NCBI RefSeq assembly: GCF_921293095.1
Contig: NC_060249.1
Span: forward strand, 81,727,907 to 81,791,906
DNA from: Ischnura elegans
Lineage: Eukaryota > Arthropoda > Insecta > Odonata > Coenagrionidae
DNA length: 64,000 nucleotides
Direction of reading: 5' to 3'
Below, one piece after another: positions 23,950 to 34,425 of the stretch. The stretch's first letter is position 1. Each line of letters begins with the position of its first letter. The translations under genes and the position numbers were made by a program. The notes under the pieces are model-generated. The model had not been told where the DNA came from. It saw only the letters and a list, made by a program, of their open reading frames with translations, and searched no databases.

Positions 23950-24282
23950 TACCCAGTGAGAAATGGGTGGTGGAATCCACGTGGAACCCACGTGGAGAAT
24001 TAACGTGGATACCACGTGTTTTTGGTCGTGGAATCAACGTGGAACCCACGTGGAAATTTGGTGGAAAAATTAAAACAGCAGTAGGTGCTGTCCTAAAACC
24101 ATTAAAACCTCAACCACTCTATATCTAAACCTTCTATATATGTGTCTACGATTTTTCATGTGCTCTCATGGCTGCCTTTCCACGAATTATATAAAAATAG
24201 ATTGTGCGATACATTTTCACATAACTAGCGTGGTTTCAGGATGATAAATGACGAAATGTCACCAGACCCTATTGGAAATTTC

Positions 24283-24485
24283 TTATAAGTCTTACAGAAA
24301 TTCTTATAAGAATTCTGTAAGACTTATGGATATCTATAAGTATTACAGAATTCTGATAGGATTCTATAAGTCTTACAGAATTCTTATAGGATTCTATAAT
24401 TCTTACAGAAATTCTTATAGGATTCTATAAGTCTTACAGAAATTCTTATAAGAACTTTGCATTTCTTATAGCATTCTATAAGAAT
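24283..24485. repeat. TTATAAG tandem array, left arm of TIR element 5
   Basis: Units of about 30 bp, GATTCTATAAGTCTTACAGA with ATTCTTATAG spacers, repeated about six times. Confidence 0.85.
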
Positions 24486-24856
24486 GTTGCGCAGGTCACA
24501 TAACTTTCAGGTTTTTATCCGGCATGCATTTAAGTCACCATAACTTATGTTGGCAATTTATAATTATTTAAGAAATTCTTATAAGATTTTTTTGGAAATA
24601 ATGTATAACTCTTTGTTAAGTAATGTTCTGCTAATTTATTGGCGTTTTCAGCATGGTATTTGACATAAATGGTTCCAAGAAGTTGAGGCTTCTTCTTATG
24701 AGACTTGTTAATATATATATCCCTAAGAGCACACGAAAAATTGTACACTTATAAAATCTGTCTGTTTCGAGTCTATAGATTACTTAACCGATGGAAGTTT
24801 GATATGGGCCATGAATAAGCACGATGTATACTACGATTGCATACGTTGCAGGATAC

Positions 24857-24872
24857 GGTTGCCATGGAAACC
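24857..24872. promoter_or_regulatory. X-box-like palindrome upstream of gene segment B
   Basis: GGTTGCCATGGAAACC is close to the RFX-factor X-box consensus. Further GTTGTTAGGTTGCTAGG words follow within 35 bases. In copy A the equivalent region has GGTTGCTAGGGAACC. A promoter role is inferred from position only. Confidence 0.3.
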
Positions 24873-24956
24873 TTGTTTGGTTGTTAGGTTGCTAGGTATT
24901 GCTTTTATATGTTAATCATTCACCATGTTTTTGTGTGACCTGTTTAATGAAATAAG

Positions 24957-25206
24957 TCGTGTGCTTCTAACAAAAATAAGGCATTGACCTCATTTGGTAA
25001 GTCTTACAAAACTGGCATTCCTAAAATCATGTCACCTTAAACAAACAGTTTCGTGGAATTTTAAACTTTTCATCGTTAATTTTGATAGACTTGTATATTT
25101 TTCAGATTGTGACATATCTAATATAAGTGGAAGTTTTAATGAAAACAGTGTTTCAATGGACAAAGTGAGTGATTTAGTCGTCTCTGGAGAGAATGAATTT
25201 GTATGA
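24957..25206 (+). CDS. Two-exon gene segment, copy B (in TIR element 5)
   Basis: A 40-nt exon (24957-24996), donor TTTG/GTAAGT, a 109-nt intron ending TTTTTCAG, and a terminal exon (25106-25206) to TGA. It is an inverted near-copy of 22669-22929. Exon lengths agree apart from a 6-nt in-frame difference, and neither copy has a stop. The several base changes I can see between the copies mostly alter residues, so there is no clear sign of selection on the protein. Homology extends upstream through a GGTTGCCATGGAAACC box to about 24826, and downstream to about 25316. Confidence 0.4.
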
Positions 25207-25389
25207 GTAAACCTAAATAACATCTGCACAATTATTATTTTATGGAAAATACATCAACTATTATTCTCAATCAGTGTTTCTGGGATTCCTATTAATTTCC
25301 CTAAATCTTGCACTAATTGTTAGCCATATTCTACCTATCCTTTTCTCCAAATGGCATCAAATTCCATTTTACTTTATTTATTTCTTTCA

Positions 25390-25659
25390 TTATCTATCCA
25401 AATCTGCATGTAGAGGTAATTCTCTCTGGTATCTTAAATAAACATTTCTCCTATGTATTTGATTTATCAATTTTTCCTTTTCCTTCCCAAATAATTTCTT
25501 GAAGTATCCCAAGTCGAATTTGAATTTTATTTCATTTGCTTCTTCAATTTTCCAGGTTAAATCATTCCATATTGCAATTCCTTTATATTTCATTGCGTAG
25601 TGATTGCCAAAGCCATATTCTATTATCAGTCCATCATTCCAGGATATCATTGGTTTCAT
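25390..25659 (-). CDS. Hypothetical ORF in TIR element 5
   Basis: 89 codons, lysine-rich, with YKGIAIWNDLTWKIEEANE...FKFDLGYFKKLF. The IWN-L...FK--LK pattern is like the extreme C-terminus of CR1/jockey LINE polyproteins, but no reverse transcriptase lies upstream. It may be a LINE tail captured by the element, or chance. Confidence 0.25.
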   Translation of the reverse strand: MKPMISWNDGLIIEYGFGNHYAMKYKGIAIWNDLTWKIEEANEIKFKFDLGYFKKLFGKEKEKLINQIHRRNVYLRYQRELPLHADLDR

Positions 25660-25700
25660 TGCTTTTAGTTTTTTAGTTTTAAAATGTGGGGGGCGTTAAC

Positions 25701-26806
25701 TAGGGCTGTGCGAGACTCTCGACCACCCGAGAGTCTCGACGGTCGAGACGAGAATTTCATTTCTCGGCATTGTCGGGACGAGACTCTCGCCACGCCGAGA
25801 CTCTCGCCTGGGTCGAGAGTCTTGACGAGACTCGAGAAGTCTCGCCTCTTCGAGATTTCTCGACACCTGTCGAGACTCCCGGCTCCCCGAAAAAATAACG
25901 CTATTTCTATTTTAGACATTGAAAATAATTTAGCAAAAAGATTATTTTAAGACATCATATATATTTTCAAAACTAAAAATAGTTGTAATATAAGATCGAC
26001 ATTGACAATTTAAGCATATTTTATTATTTAATCAAGCAAAATTGACTGGTAACCATGAACCTTAGTTACCATAAATAAACATTTCAAAAAAATATATAAA
26101 ATTCTATAGAATTAAACGATGTTCTATTCTTTTTTTTTAATTATCAAGTGAATGCTTCTTTTCTATTATATTACTATAATATTTAACATTGATGTAACCC
26201 TTTAACATGCCTGTGTATCAAAATTATTTGCTCAATTTCATTACAAGCCCTGATAATGGATTGTAAATAAACGGAAACGTCGGCACAATTTACATTTCAA
26301 TTTAAAGACCTACACTCCATGATTCAAATTTTATATTAAATATTTCCAAAACTAAAAATAGTTGTAACATAAGATCGACATTGACAATTTAAGCATATTT
26401 TATTTTTTCTATACAATTCAATAGAATTTTATATATCTTTTTGAAATGTTTATTTATGGTAACTAAGGTTCATGGTTACGAGTCAATTTTGATTGATTAA
26501 GTAATAAAATATGCTTAAATTATCAAATAAATAAAATATTTTCATAGTGTGAATAAATCCATAAAAGTAGTAAGGGATACCCCAGTAATCTCTATTAACG
26601 ACTGAATGCAGTATTCATCGGAATTTCTCGCCTTGCCCGGGAGTCTCGACCGGTGTCGAGAAATCTCGAAGGGGCGAGACTTCTCGACTCTCGTCAAGAC
26701 TCTCGACCCAGGCGAGAGTCTCGCCGCGCCGAGAGTCTCATCCCGACAATGCCGAGAAATGAATTTCTCGTCTCGACCGTCGAGACGAGACTCTCGCACA
26801 GCTCTA
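25701..26806. mobile_element. hAT-like non-autonomous element with GAGACTCTCG arms
   Basis: A perfect 8-bp duplication, GCGTTAAC, lies at 25693-25700 and 26807-26814. The termini are TAGGGCTGTGCGAGA and TCTCGCACAGCTCTA. Both arms (about 200 bp each) are GC-rich arrays of GAGACTCTCGACC words, unlike the AT-rich centre. In the centre, one block is present once directly (25965 and 26341) and once inverted (26420-26530). No transposase was seen. Confidence 0.9.
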
Positions 26807-27164
26807 GCGTTAACCCTATGCAGAGCCCATGACCTGAAGGACCTCTATGGTATCTCGCATTGTTTGGCCAGTCAGGTGAACTTTACAGAACTTGAATGTC
26901 CTTGCTTGATGCACACTAAAGATAGACATTACATTTGGTACATGGGAAATCATTAGGTTTGCTGTGTACCAGATATAGGCACCTTCATTTGGAAAAAATT
27001 AGCTATAATGCTAACTTTGTACTCTCAGGAGGGATGTAAATCTCATGTAGCTTTTTATAGAAGTTTGCACAAGTGTTTTAAGCATGATGATATGATATTT
27101 ATAATAAATATTTCCATGAGAAAATTTCTAATAAATAACATTTTGTAATTGATACTTTTGATAA

Positions 27165-27330
27165 GAAATTTTCTTATAAGAAAAATGCCCAATTTCTGAT
27201 AAGAAATTTTCTTATAGAAAAATTCTTATAAGAAATTTTTTTATAAGAAGAATTCTTATAATAAATTTTCTTATAAGAAAAATGCCCAATTTCTGATAGG
27301 AAATTTTCTTATAAGAAATTTCCAATAGGG
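27165..27330. repeat. TTATAAG array, right arm of TIR element 5
   Basis: Repeats of AAATTTTCTTATAAGAAAAA and ATGCCCAATTTCTGATAAG, the counterpart of the array at 24283-24485. Confidence 0.85.
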
Positions 27331-27519
27331 GAGAGTTAAGTTTCACAAATTAGAAATTCTGTTTAACATTTTATGATAATCACCACAAATCCACTTGAAA
27401 TCAACGTGGATTCCACGTGGGTCCAACCACTCAATATCCACCACCACCAAATATCCACCACTCAACGTGGATTCCACGTGGGTTCCACGTGGATTCCACC
27501 ACCCATTTCTCACTGGGTA

Positions 27520-27625
27520 TATGTACTATATGTAACAGTTATATTTGCGGTAAACATGGCATAAAAACTAACGTATACAATACATGCAATAATGCTGCCT
27601 TATCAGAAGATTCGAGTTGATTTTT
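27520..27625 (+). pseudogene. piggyBac-like transposase pseudogene, cysteine-rich tail
   Basis: Just after TIR element 4 one frame reads CTICNSYICGKH followed by CNNC-like spacing, resembling the C-terminal zinc-binding domain of piggyBac transposases. It fits as the last part of the gene interrupted at 14692 and 23949. The match is short. Confidence 0.45.
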
Positions 27626-28215
27626 CATTAGTGATTGCTAATGTTAATAATTTTATAACATTATCGGAATGATATGGTTATTGATAAATAAATGCTACGA
27701 ACAATATAGAACATAATTTTTTTAACTAGGAGACGTATTATGATTATTATGTACTTTGAAATTATAATTACCTATAGGTAACTGAAAACGGAGTGGAAAA
27801 TTTTAGGTTTATTTTAAATAATTATAAAATTGTTGTCCTGGAGTACGGTTGCTGAAAATTGACTTAAATTTGAAATACTATGCCTTATTGTTATTTTAGA
27901 TGCACAGTTATCGGTGATTTAGAAACTTAATTTTCAAATAAGAGCATGAAATCCGGAACCTCTGTGAAGAAGTTTTATCGTAATTTCGTTTATGATTAGT
28001 TTAAAAAGATTTGAAAATTTCAATATTTTTATTGAGATTTTATGACTTTCAGCTGGATAAACAACTTTTAAAATGTTTTATCAATGTAAAAACACAATTG
28101 TTGAAGATATATTCTGTTTCATGATTAGTTAAAACGAAAAAATATAAGTGGACATTTTTTGACCCTCCCTTGGGCCACGGTGTAACCGGAAAAAGGTTGG
28201 TCCTTTAAGGGTTAA

Positions 28216-31050
28216 GTAAACTCCCTCCACGACCCACTGGCTCATTCGAAAAATTATTCTGACAGCAACCTTGCGCACAAGTACCCAATGAAGCTCCACC
28301 TAACTAATTTTCAACAATTTGGTAGGAAAAATATACCTTTTGTCCATCAATATAGGCTCAGAATTTCTCTCAACAGGCCTACATAGTGAGACACCACCCT
28401 GTCTGTGTGGAATATTGCTTGTGCCATATGACTTGGTCACATCTAAGATCTCTATTGTTGGACTGATGTTGGTTATATACCTTCATTGCTCTCAAAACAG
28501 CCACAGAAAATTTGAGAGAGGAAGCCATGCAAGAGTCAGTCCAAATTATGGTGGCACATATAAAACAGTGCTTCTGTTTATATGCGCCACCATAAAAATT
28601 TTCTTTTAGAACTCTAATAACTCCTTTCCTTAATGAATTTAAATTTCCAAATAAGAAAATGGAAAATACTTTCTAACTCAGCTATTTGTGTAGATTACAA
28701 CATCAAGAGCAGATAATACATGTTCTCCGTTGTTGTAAAAGCACCATACCCTTCCACAATTCTGCGATAAAGGCAGATATGTTTTAAATGTGAAATTAAG
28801 GTGTATTGAGTAGAAAATATTGATGGAGAAGTAGAGATTGGGTGCCTAGATACTCTGAGGCTATGTACCTATACATTAAGAAGAAGTAGAGGATGTCATG
28901 GGAAGATAGGAAAGACTTAAAAGTGTTCCTTTGAAGTATTACTAGGATTGTCTCATTTAAAACGTTCCCTGCGATGGATTTTTAGATGAATTCATCCATT
29001 GCACTGAAATGTAATTCTTTTTTCTATCTCTTTAATACTTGGATCCTTTCCATTTGAGTTTTTGTATGTATTTGGCAAAATATGTGCCATATTGGTCACA
29101 TCATATATGCGGCACCGAAGTAGCTGTGATCAATGGCGTGGTATGCAAGGGCAAAAATGTGACTCATTCTTCAGTCATGATATCTGAAACGGCGTAAGAA
29201 TGAAGTATTCATTTTGGCCATTATGACCAAAGTGGCAGTGAGCATGTTAAGAAGCTGTAGGCTTCTGAAGCTACTTCAGCAGATGGAGGTGAAGTAATCA
29301 ACAAAATCTGCTGTAATTGTATCCACATATGTACTGTTGATCTGTAACATCATGATATTGGGTGGGAGGACTTTGAACTAAATGAGAAGGTTTTCATTGG
29401 AAACCAAGGTTGAACATGTGTAGAAGTATGTTAAAATTTGTATGATAAATACACAACTTTCCCAATAAATAAGACCCCTTATGACAAAAATATGTTTATA
29501 TTTTGATCAAAACTTACACCCCTAAAGGACTTCTTCAAGTATGCAATACTTGAAAGTGTGGAGGTAACAAAAATCAGAGCGCCATGGTTTACTGATGACT
29601 GATGAACTGCTAAGCTGTACTGGGAGGCAATCCACCATTTAGAGCAGGTAGAGGAATTTCTCACTGGGCACCATATGCTACGGTATGATGGAATACATTA
29701 ATGTCAGCATCATTATATTGAATTATGCTCACAAAAACAATTTAAAATTAGCTAAACAGTCTCACATGCAAAACAGTTCCGCAATTAACAGCAATAGCCT
29801 ACACACATTAACACCTACCTGTAGAATTTCTTTAGCATTTGGAACCATTTGGTATTGCATTCATAATTTTTTTTAATATAGCGACTTAAATTTCATGATA
29901 ATTGTTGATATTTTTTAGGTTTATAAGATTTTTACTGGAATATAAACTTAGCAGGTCATAATGAGGAAAATATATGGGTGCCTAGTGCTTTCATGCATGT
30001 GTTTTTTTTGGAAAAGGTGAACTATTCATGATCCACGACTGGTTTCTTTAAATAAGATTGATTATCAAGAAGATTTTCATTGATGAAATTTTGAACTATA
30101 GAAAAAACATAATTCTTACTATAACCATCTTGTTCAATCTAATTACCACCTCCAGTTCCAATTTTCAAACTCCAAATAGTGTCTTCACAATCCATGTATG
30201 TACATACCAAGTCACATTGGATTATTTCTAATATGTGATGAAGCTATGCAGTAACCCTGAGCTATGCATGGAATATTATTGGACAGTTTATGACAATATA
30301 TGTATTCCTACTTCTTTCTTCACCTCCAACATCCTAAATTGCCTTTCAAGAGAACCTTATTGGGCTTTTAATGGGTGTTAGTAAAATTAGACATTGCAAT
30401 ACATATTTCCACTGAGTTTTATTATGGCACTACGTGTTTCATCATTACAAACAACAATTCAAGTATAACAAGTCTTAAGAGTTCCTCCTTATATATGTCT
30501 TGGTGCTTGAAGGGAGGGGGTTCGCTAGAGGATGGGGTTTGGGTGATGAGAAGTGGGGATATTGAAGGTTGTGAGAGAGAAGGGTCATTTTTTAGGGTCT
30601 CGGAAGAGGAGCAGGGTGGGGGGGGGAGGAAAGAAAGGTTCCAGAGTGGGTGAGGGTACCACGCACCCCTTCACTGTCTTCTTACGGGTTTCGGTCGTCC
30701 AGATGAAATCCTCATCCAGATGATCTTCTTCTTCTGGGTAGTTGCCCTCGTGTCCTTCTTCTGTTGCTCTTCTATGGTGTGAATGGAAGGGGGGTACAGA
30801 GTTTGGGTGAGGTTGTGTGTAAAGGGTTTGTGCAAAATTTAAAAAACATATGGATGCTAATGTATTTTTTCGGGGTCAACTGAGATGGTTGGAAATGTAG
30901 GGTCCAAACTCACATGTGTGGAGAAAGGGGGTCAGCTGAAAATGTCTTTTAACACTTTATGGAAAAAATTTCAATTCTTTTATTGTCTCTGTTCCTGAAA
31001 TTGTATAGCCAATAATGGCGATGGAGAATGAAAAAGATTTTCATTCATCA
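28216..31050. other. No confident feature
   Basis: Mostly anonymous DNA. A PCLCG-type patch near 28380-28410 is weakly reminiscent of a LINE C-terminal zinc motif. 30510-30660 is G-rich with a run of nine G. GGCCATTATGACCAAAGTGG (29216) recurs near 35208 as a short dispersed word. Confidence 0.4.
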
Positions 31051-31059
31051 GGGGAGTGT

Positions 31060-32760
31060 TCAGATGTTTTAGTTTTTGTATTTCTAATATTCCAATGGAG
31101 TCTCATTTTTCCCCCTTTGTTTCAGTGTGGACTGTTTCTAAATCAAAATTACAATTATGAATTCTTTCCATAAGATGTTTGGCCACCATTGATTGGTCAC
31201 CCCCTTTCCTGAAAGCTCATTCGTGTTCTTTAACCTGATTGTGAAACTGCGGCCCGTTTGTCCCACATATGCCACACTGCATGAACCACATGAGACTTTG
31301 TACACCCCACTTTTTTTTTTTTAATATTTCCATTTTGTCTTTTGTATTTGACAGAATTCTACCTATTTTAATGGGTGTATAGAACGACACTGTATTTTTC
31401 CTGCGGAATGAATTTTGCGATCCGGTATGATACCCAGTGAGAAATGGGTGGTGGAATCCACGTGGAACCCACGTGGAGAATTAACGTGGATACCACGTGT
31501 TTTTGGTCGTGGAATCAACGTGGAACCCACGTGGAAATTTGGTGGAAAAATTAAAACAGCAGTTGGTGGGTTCCACGTGGATTCCACCACCCATTTCTCA
31601 CTGGGTAGGGGGCCGAGAAACGGTATTTTACACCATCTGTGTGTATCTTTTTTGGTGGGTGATGTATAGGTAAGTGTGGTCACTAGTTCTATTGCTTTAT
31701 GTTTTTGTTTTTTGTTCAGGAGGCTGTAAATTAGTGTTGTATTGTATCCATTGTGAGTGGCTACTGTTTTGATAGTGTTAAGTTCTTGAAGGAAATTTTC
31801 TTCTGTGAGAGGAATATTCACTAGTTTGTGTACCATGGATCTGAAGCTGGAAAGTTTCTGTGTTGTGGGATGTTGAAAGTTGGTGGGAATCACTATGTCG
31901 GTGCATGTGGGCTTTCTGCACATGGAGAAACAATGTTTTTTCCCCACCCTTTTGATTGTCAAATCTAGAAAATTGATACAATTGTCCTTCTCTAACTCAA
32001 TGGTCAAGTTGATGTTACTGTGTAAGGATTTCAGGAATATAGAGAACGTGTTTAGTTGTCTTTCAGTTCATCCCCAGCAGCATAGGATGTCATCTACATA
32101 TCTATACCAGTATATTATGTCATTTGTTGTGGATTGGTTTGAGTTAAAGATTTTCTTCTCCAAGTTATCCATGAAAATCTCAGCTAAGAGAAGAGATAAA
32201 GGGGGACCATGAGGGAGCCCTTCTGCAATTTTAAAAACTTGGCTATTAAACCTGAAATAGTTTTGCTCTACCCAAAGGTTCATGAGCACCTAAATGTGTT
32301 AAATTAGCTCATTTGGCGTAGGAGTATTGAGTAGAATTTCTTTTGCCATGTACGTTGCTTCCAGTGCGGGGATGGAAGTGAAAAGATTTGAGACATCAAA
32401 AGACACTAGTTTGGCTTTAGTAGGTATTACTTGAATTTTAAGTTCATTCGCTAATGTGATCGAGTTGTCTATTGCATATTTAGCTTTAAAATTAGTGATT
32501 TCTCTGAAGATATGGTTCAGCTTAAAGGCAAGCTTATGTGCGGGTGAGTTTTGACTTGATACAACAGGTCTAATTGGAACATTGGGTTTGTGCAGTTTAG
32601 GAAGTCTGTATAGTTTTGGTGCCTCTGAGTTCATTGAAATTACCCCATAATGTTAACCCCTGAATGGTTCATTGATTTTAAAGAGTGAAGTGCAAGATTT
32701 TATTATACTGAAGTGTGTGAAGTGGAGAACTTCCACCATATTGTCCAATGATCCCATTTC
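31060..32760 (-). pseudogene. Penelope-like retroelement, decayed copy 1
   Basis: On the minus strand the order is PKLYRLPKLHKPNVPIRPVV and FDVSNLFTSIP (32299-32634), then EGLPHGPPLSLLLAEIFM and the catalytic YRYVDDIL (32068-32289). NFLDLTIKR and the CRKPTCTDIVI motif follow (31608-32007). A GIY-YIG endonuclease with YKVSCGSCSVAYVGQTGR comes last (about 31190-31310). This is the Penelope-like layout of reverse transcriptase followed by GIY-YIG nuclease. Stops and frameshifts break it, and a 173-bp MITE is inserted between the two domains. The PHG in place of PMG is probably decay. Confidence 0.85.
31433..31605. mobile_element. 173-bp MITE, deletion derivative of TIR element 4
   Basis: Termini identical to those at 23952 and 27517, flanked by TA (31431-31432 and 31606-31607). 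Its first 130 bp match 23952-24082 closely. It contains several CCACGTGG boxes and keeps an open frame through the host Penelope-like sequence by chance. Confidence 0.92.
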
Positions 32761-33229
32761 ATACCCTACATTTTTTGCAGTAAGAGTATTTCTGCTGCAC
32801 AATTCTTCCAGGTAACCTTAATGGTTATGACTCATGACGTTCCTTCAGGAATGACATAGACATTTGCTGATGCTGAAGGAGCCTCGTTCAACTATGACCT
32901 TAATGCCATCAAAATGGTCTACACCTGGGTAAGATAAGCCATCAAAATAATGCTCAAAGCTTGTGAAGATACTGTGGCTGTGAGGACACCAACATTTATG
33001 CTTCCCATAACTCAAGGGAGAGGGTAGCCTATCTTCATATGGGTGAAGGAGACCACAGAAGTCAATACTCATTTCATTGCAGACATGGTAAAATTTACTT
33101 TGATGGCAGTGGTGCTATAATGTGGAGTGCAATGGAATCCACCGGATTATTGCCCTGATAAGTCACAGGTACTTCTCACCTTAACTATATCAGACGTGAT
33201 GTTATTCTCTCCAGTAAAATATTATGGAG
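32761..33229. other. No recognisable feature
   Basis: A 75-codon minus-strand open frame at 32845-33072 shows no motif I recognise. Confidence 0.4.
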
Positions 33230-34425
33230 GGAAATTAGTCAAATCCTCGCGACTATTCTTACTTTAGGAACAAGAAACACAAGATTGCTCAGGAATTTTA
33301 TTAGAATAAAAAATCTGAGAGTGAAAATGGGGATTTTGAACATCAGCATGCTGGGCAAATTGAAGTGGTCAGAAGAAGGAGAGTTACAAAGTGGAAGAAA
33401 TCAAATTTTACTCTCCGAGTCCTTAAAAGTCAGTACTGGAGTTGTGATATGCTAAAATGCATTTAAAAGCTTACTGGAGAGTAATGAAAAGATGCAAACT
33501 TAACCTGGATATGTTACAACATGTCTTTGGAGAAGCAGTGAAGAACAAAGTAGGAAAAGGTCTGATTGAGAAATCAGTGTAAGATGGCTAGAAAAATGAA
33601 ACAAATGCTTCAGGAGGTCCCATGAGAAATTCTGGGGAAGTGAAAAGTTGCAAAGAAAAAGCCATGGATCATGAATGAAGTATAAGACCAATAAGTATAA
33701 GAAAGAACAAGATTGCAAAAACTGATGAAACAGACAGATTTGGAACAAGAGAATAAGGTACAAGATTTACCATAAAGCAAGGGAAGAGAAGATCAGATGG
33801 AGAACTTTTATAAAAATGTAAAAATAGTATCTTGCATGGTAAAGCTGAAACTACCCACAGAATAGGGTAGAATCTCAAATTGAATTTCAAAGAACAGTGT
33901 GCAAGATTCTATACTATAAGGGATAAGCAAGGAAATCCTCTATGATTGAAAATGAATAAATGAAAAAAAATGCATGGAAGACTTACACATTGGATGCAAT
34001 CTGAAAGATAAGTTTTCAATAAGGAGAATGAAGTAGAAATAAATGACATGGAAGCCAGCATCATAAGATTTGGATTTGTTGCAGCAATAATAGAGACCTG
34101 CAAGGAAATTTGCCAACAGGTATAGATCATAATATTGCAGATCTAATTAATGTTGTTCAAGAGAAATCAACCCAGCTCAACTAAGCCATCTGTGAAATGT
34201 ACTTAATAGTAGATATCCCTAGTGACTTTGAGAATAGCATCATCAGATCTATTTACAAAAAGAAGGGAGTAGAAAAAAAGTGAAAGTGTGTGTGTGAGTA
34301 AGTAAGTAAAGTGTGAAGATTTAAGGACTATAGGCCTGGCAAGAATCATCCAGTGGAAAATAGAACGAAGAACAGTATAGAGTTCCTTGACAAGAACCAA
34401 CTAACAACAAGAAGATATTTTTTAA
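33230..34425 (+). pseudogene. Very decayed RTE-like LINE, endonuclease to early reverse transcriptase
   Basis: Scattered plus-strand blocks fit an APE-type LINE. LKWSEEGELQSGRNQILLSE (about 33360-33415) is like the start of the endonuclease, and IPSDFENSIIRSIYKKKG (about 34220-34270) is like the reverse transcriptase entry block. Many stops and shifts lie between. It probably continues at 36500. Confidence 0.45.

Larger units (their letters stand above)
24267..27330. mobile_element. TIR element 5, nested in TIR element 4
   Basis: CCCTATTGGAAATTTC at the left is mirrored by GAAATTTCCAATAGGG at the right. GA flanks both ends (24265-24266 and 27331-27332). Both arms are arrays of TTCTTATAAGAA-like words. 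The core contains copy B of the spliced gene segment and a hAT-like element. Confidence 0.75.
23952..27517. mobile_element. TIR element 4 (CCCAGTGAGAAATGGG family)
   Basis: The termini CCCAGTGAGAAATGGGTGG and their inverse are perfect and are flanked by TA (23950-23951 and 27518-27519). Each arm holds several CCACGTGG palindromes. A 173-bp deletion derivative with the same ends sits at 31433-31605. The element splits the C-terminal region of the piggyBac-like transposase. TA flanks would suit a Tc1/mariner-type MITE, but the terminus also resembles the other CCC-type elements here. Confidence 0.85.
12191..28211 (+). mobile_element. piggyBac-like DNA transposon 2, outer host of a nested stack
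   Basis: The TTAA duplication is at 12187-12190 and 28212-28215. The termini CCCTTAGAGGACCAA and, in reverse, CCCTTAAAGGACCAA match at 14 of 15 positions. GGACCAAGGGAGGG and its inverse also recur subterminally at both ends (12197, 12400 and 28167). Removing the Copia element and TIR element 4 leaves about 3.5 kb, with a decayed transposase in the correct orientation. The C-rich start and TTAA target are the hallmarks of piggyBac. Confidence 0.85.

Noticed and set aside
25665..25950. Arginine/serine-rich open frames near 25700 and 26600
   Set aside because: They translate the GAGACTCTCG arms of the hAT-like element in any frame.
28319..28609. 96-codon open frame with a PCLCG motif
   Set aside because: A possible LINE zinc-motif remnant, but too short and without neighbouring LINE domains.
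31415..31669. Open frame through the MITE within Penelope-like copy 1
   Set aside because: The MITE happens to lack stops; its borders with TA flanks show an insertion.
33500..33890. Leucine- and serine-rich minus-strand open frames
   Set aside because: They lie antisense to a decayed LINE and have low complexity.
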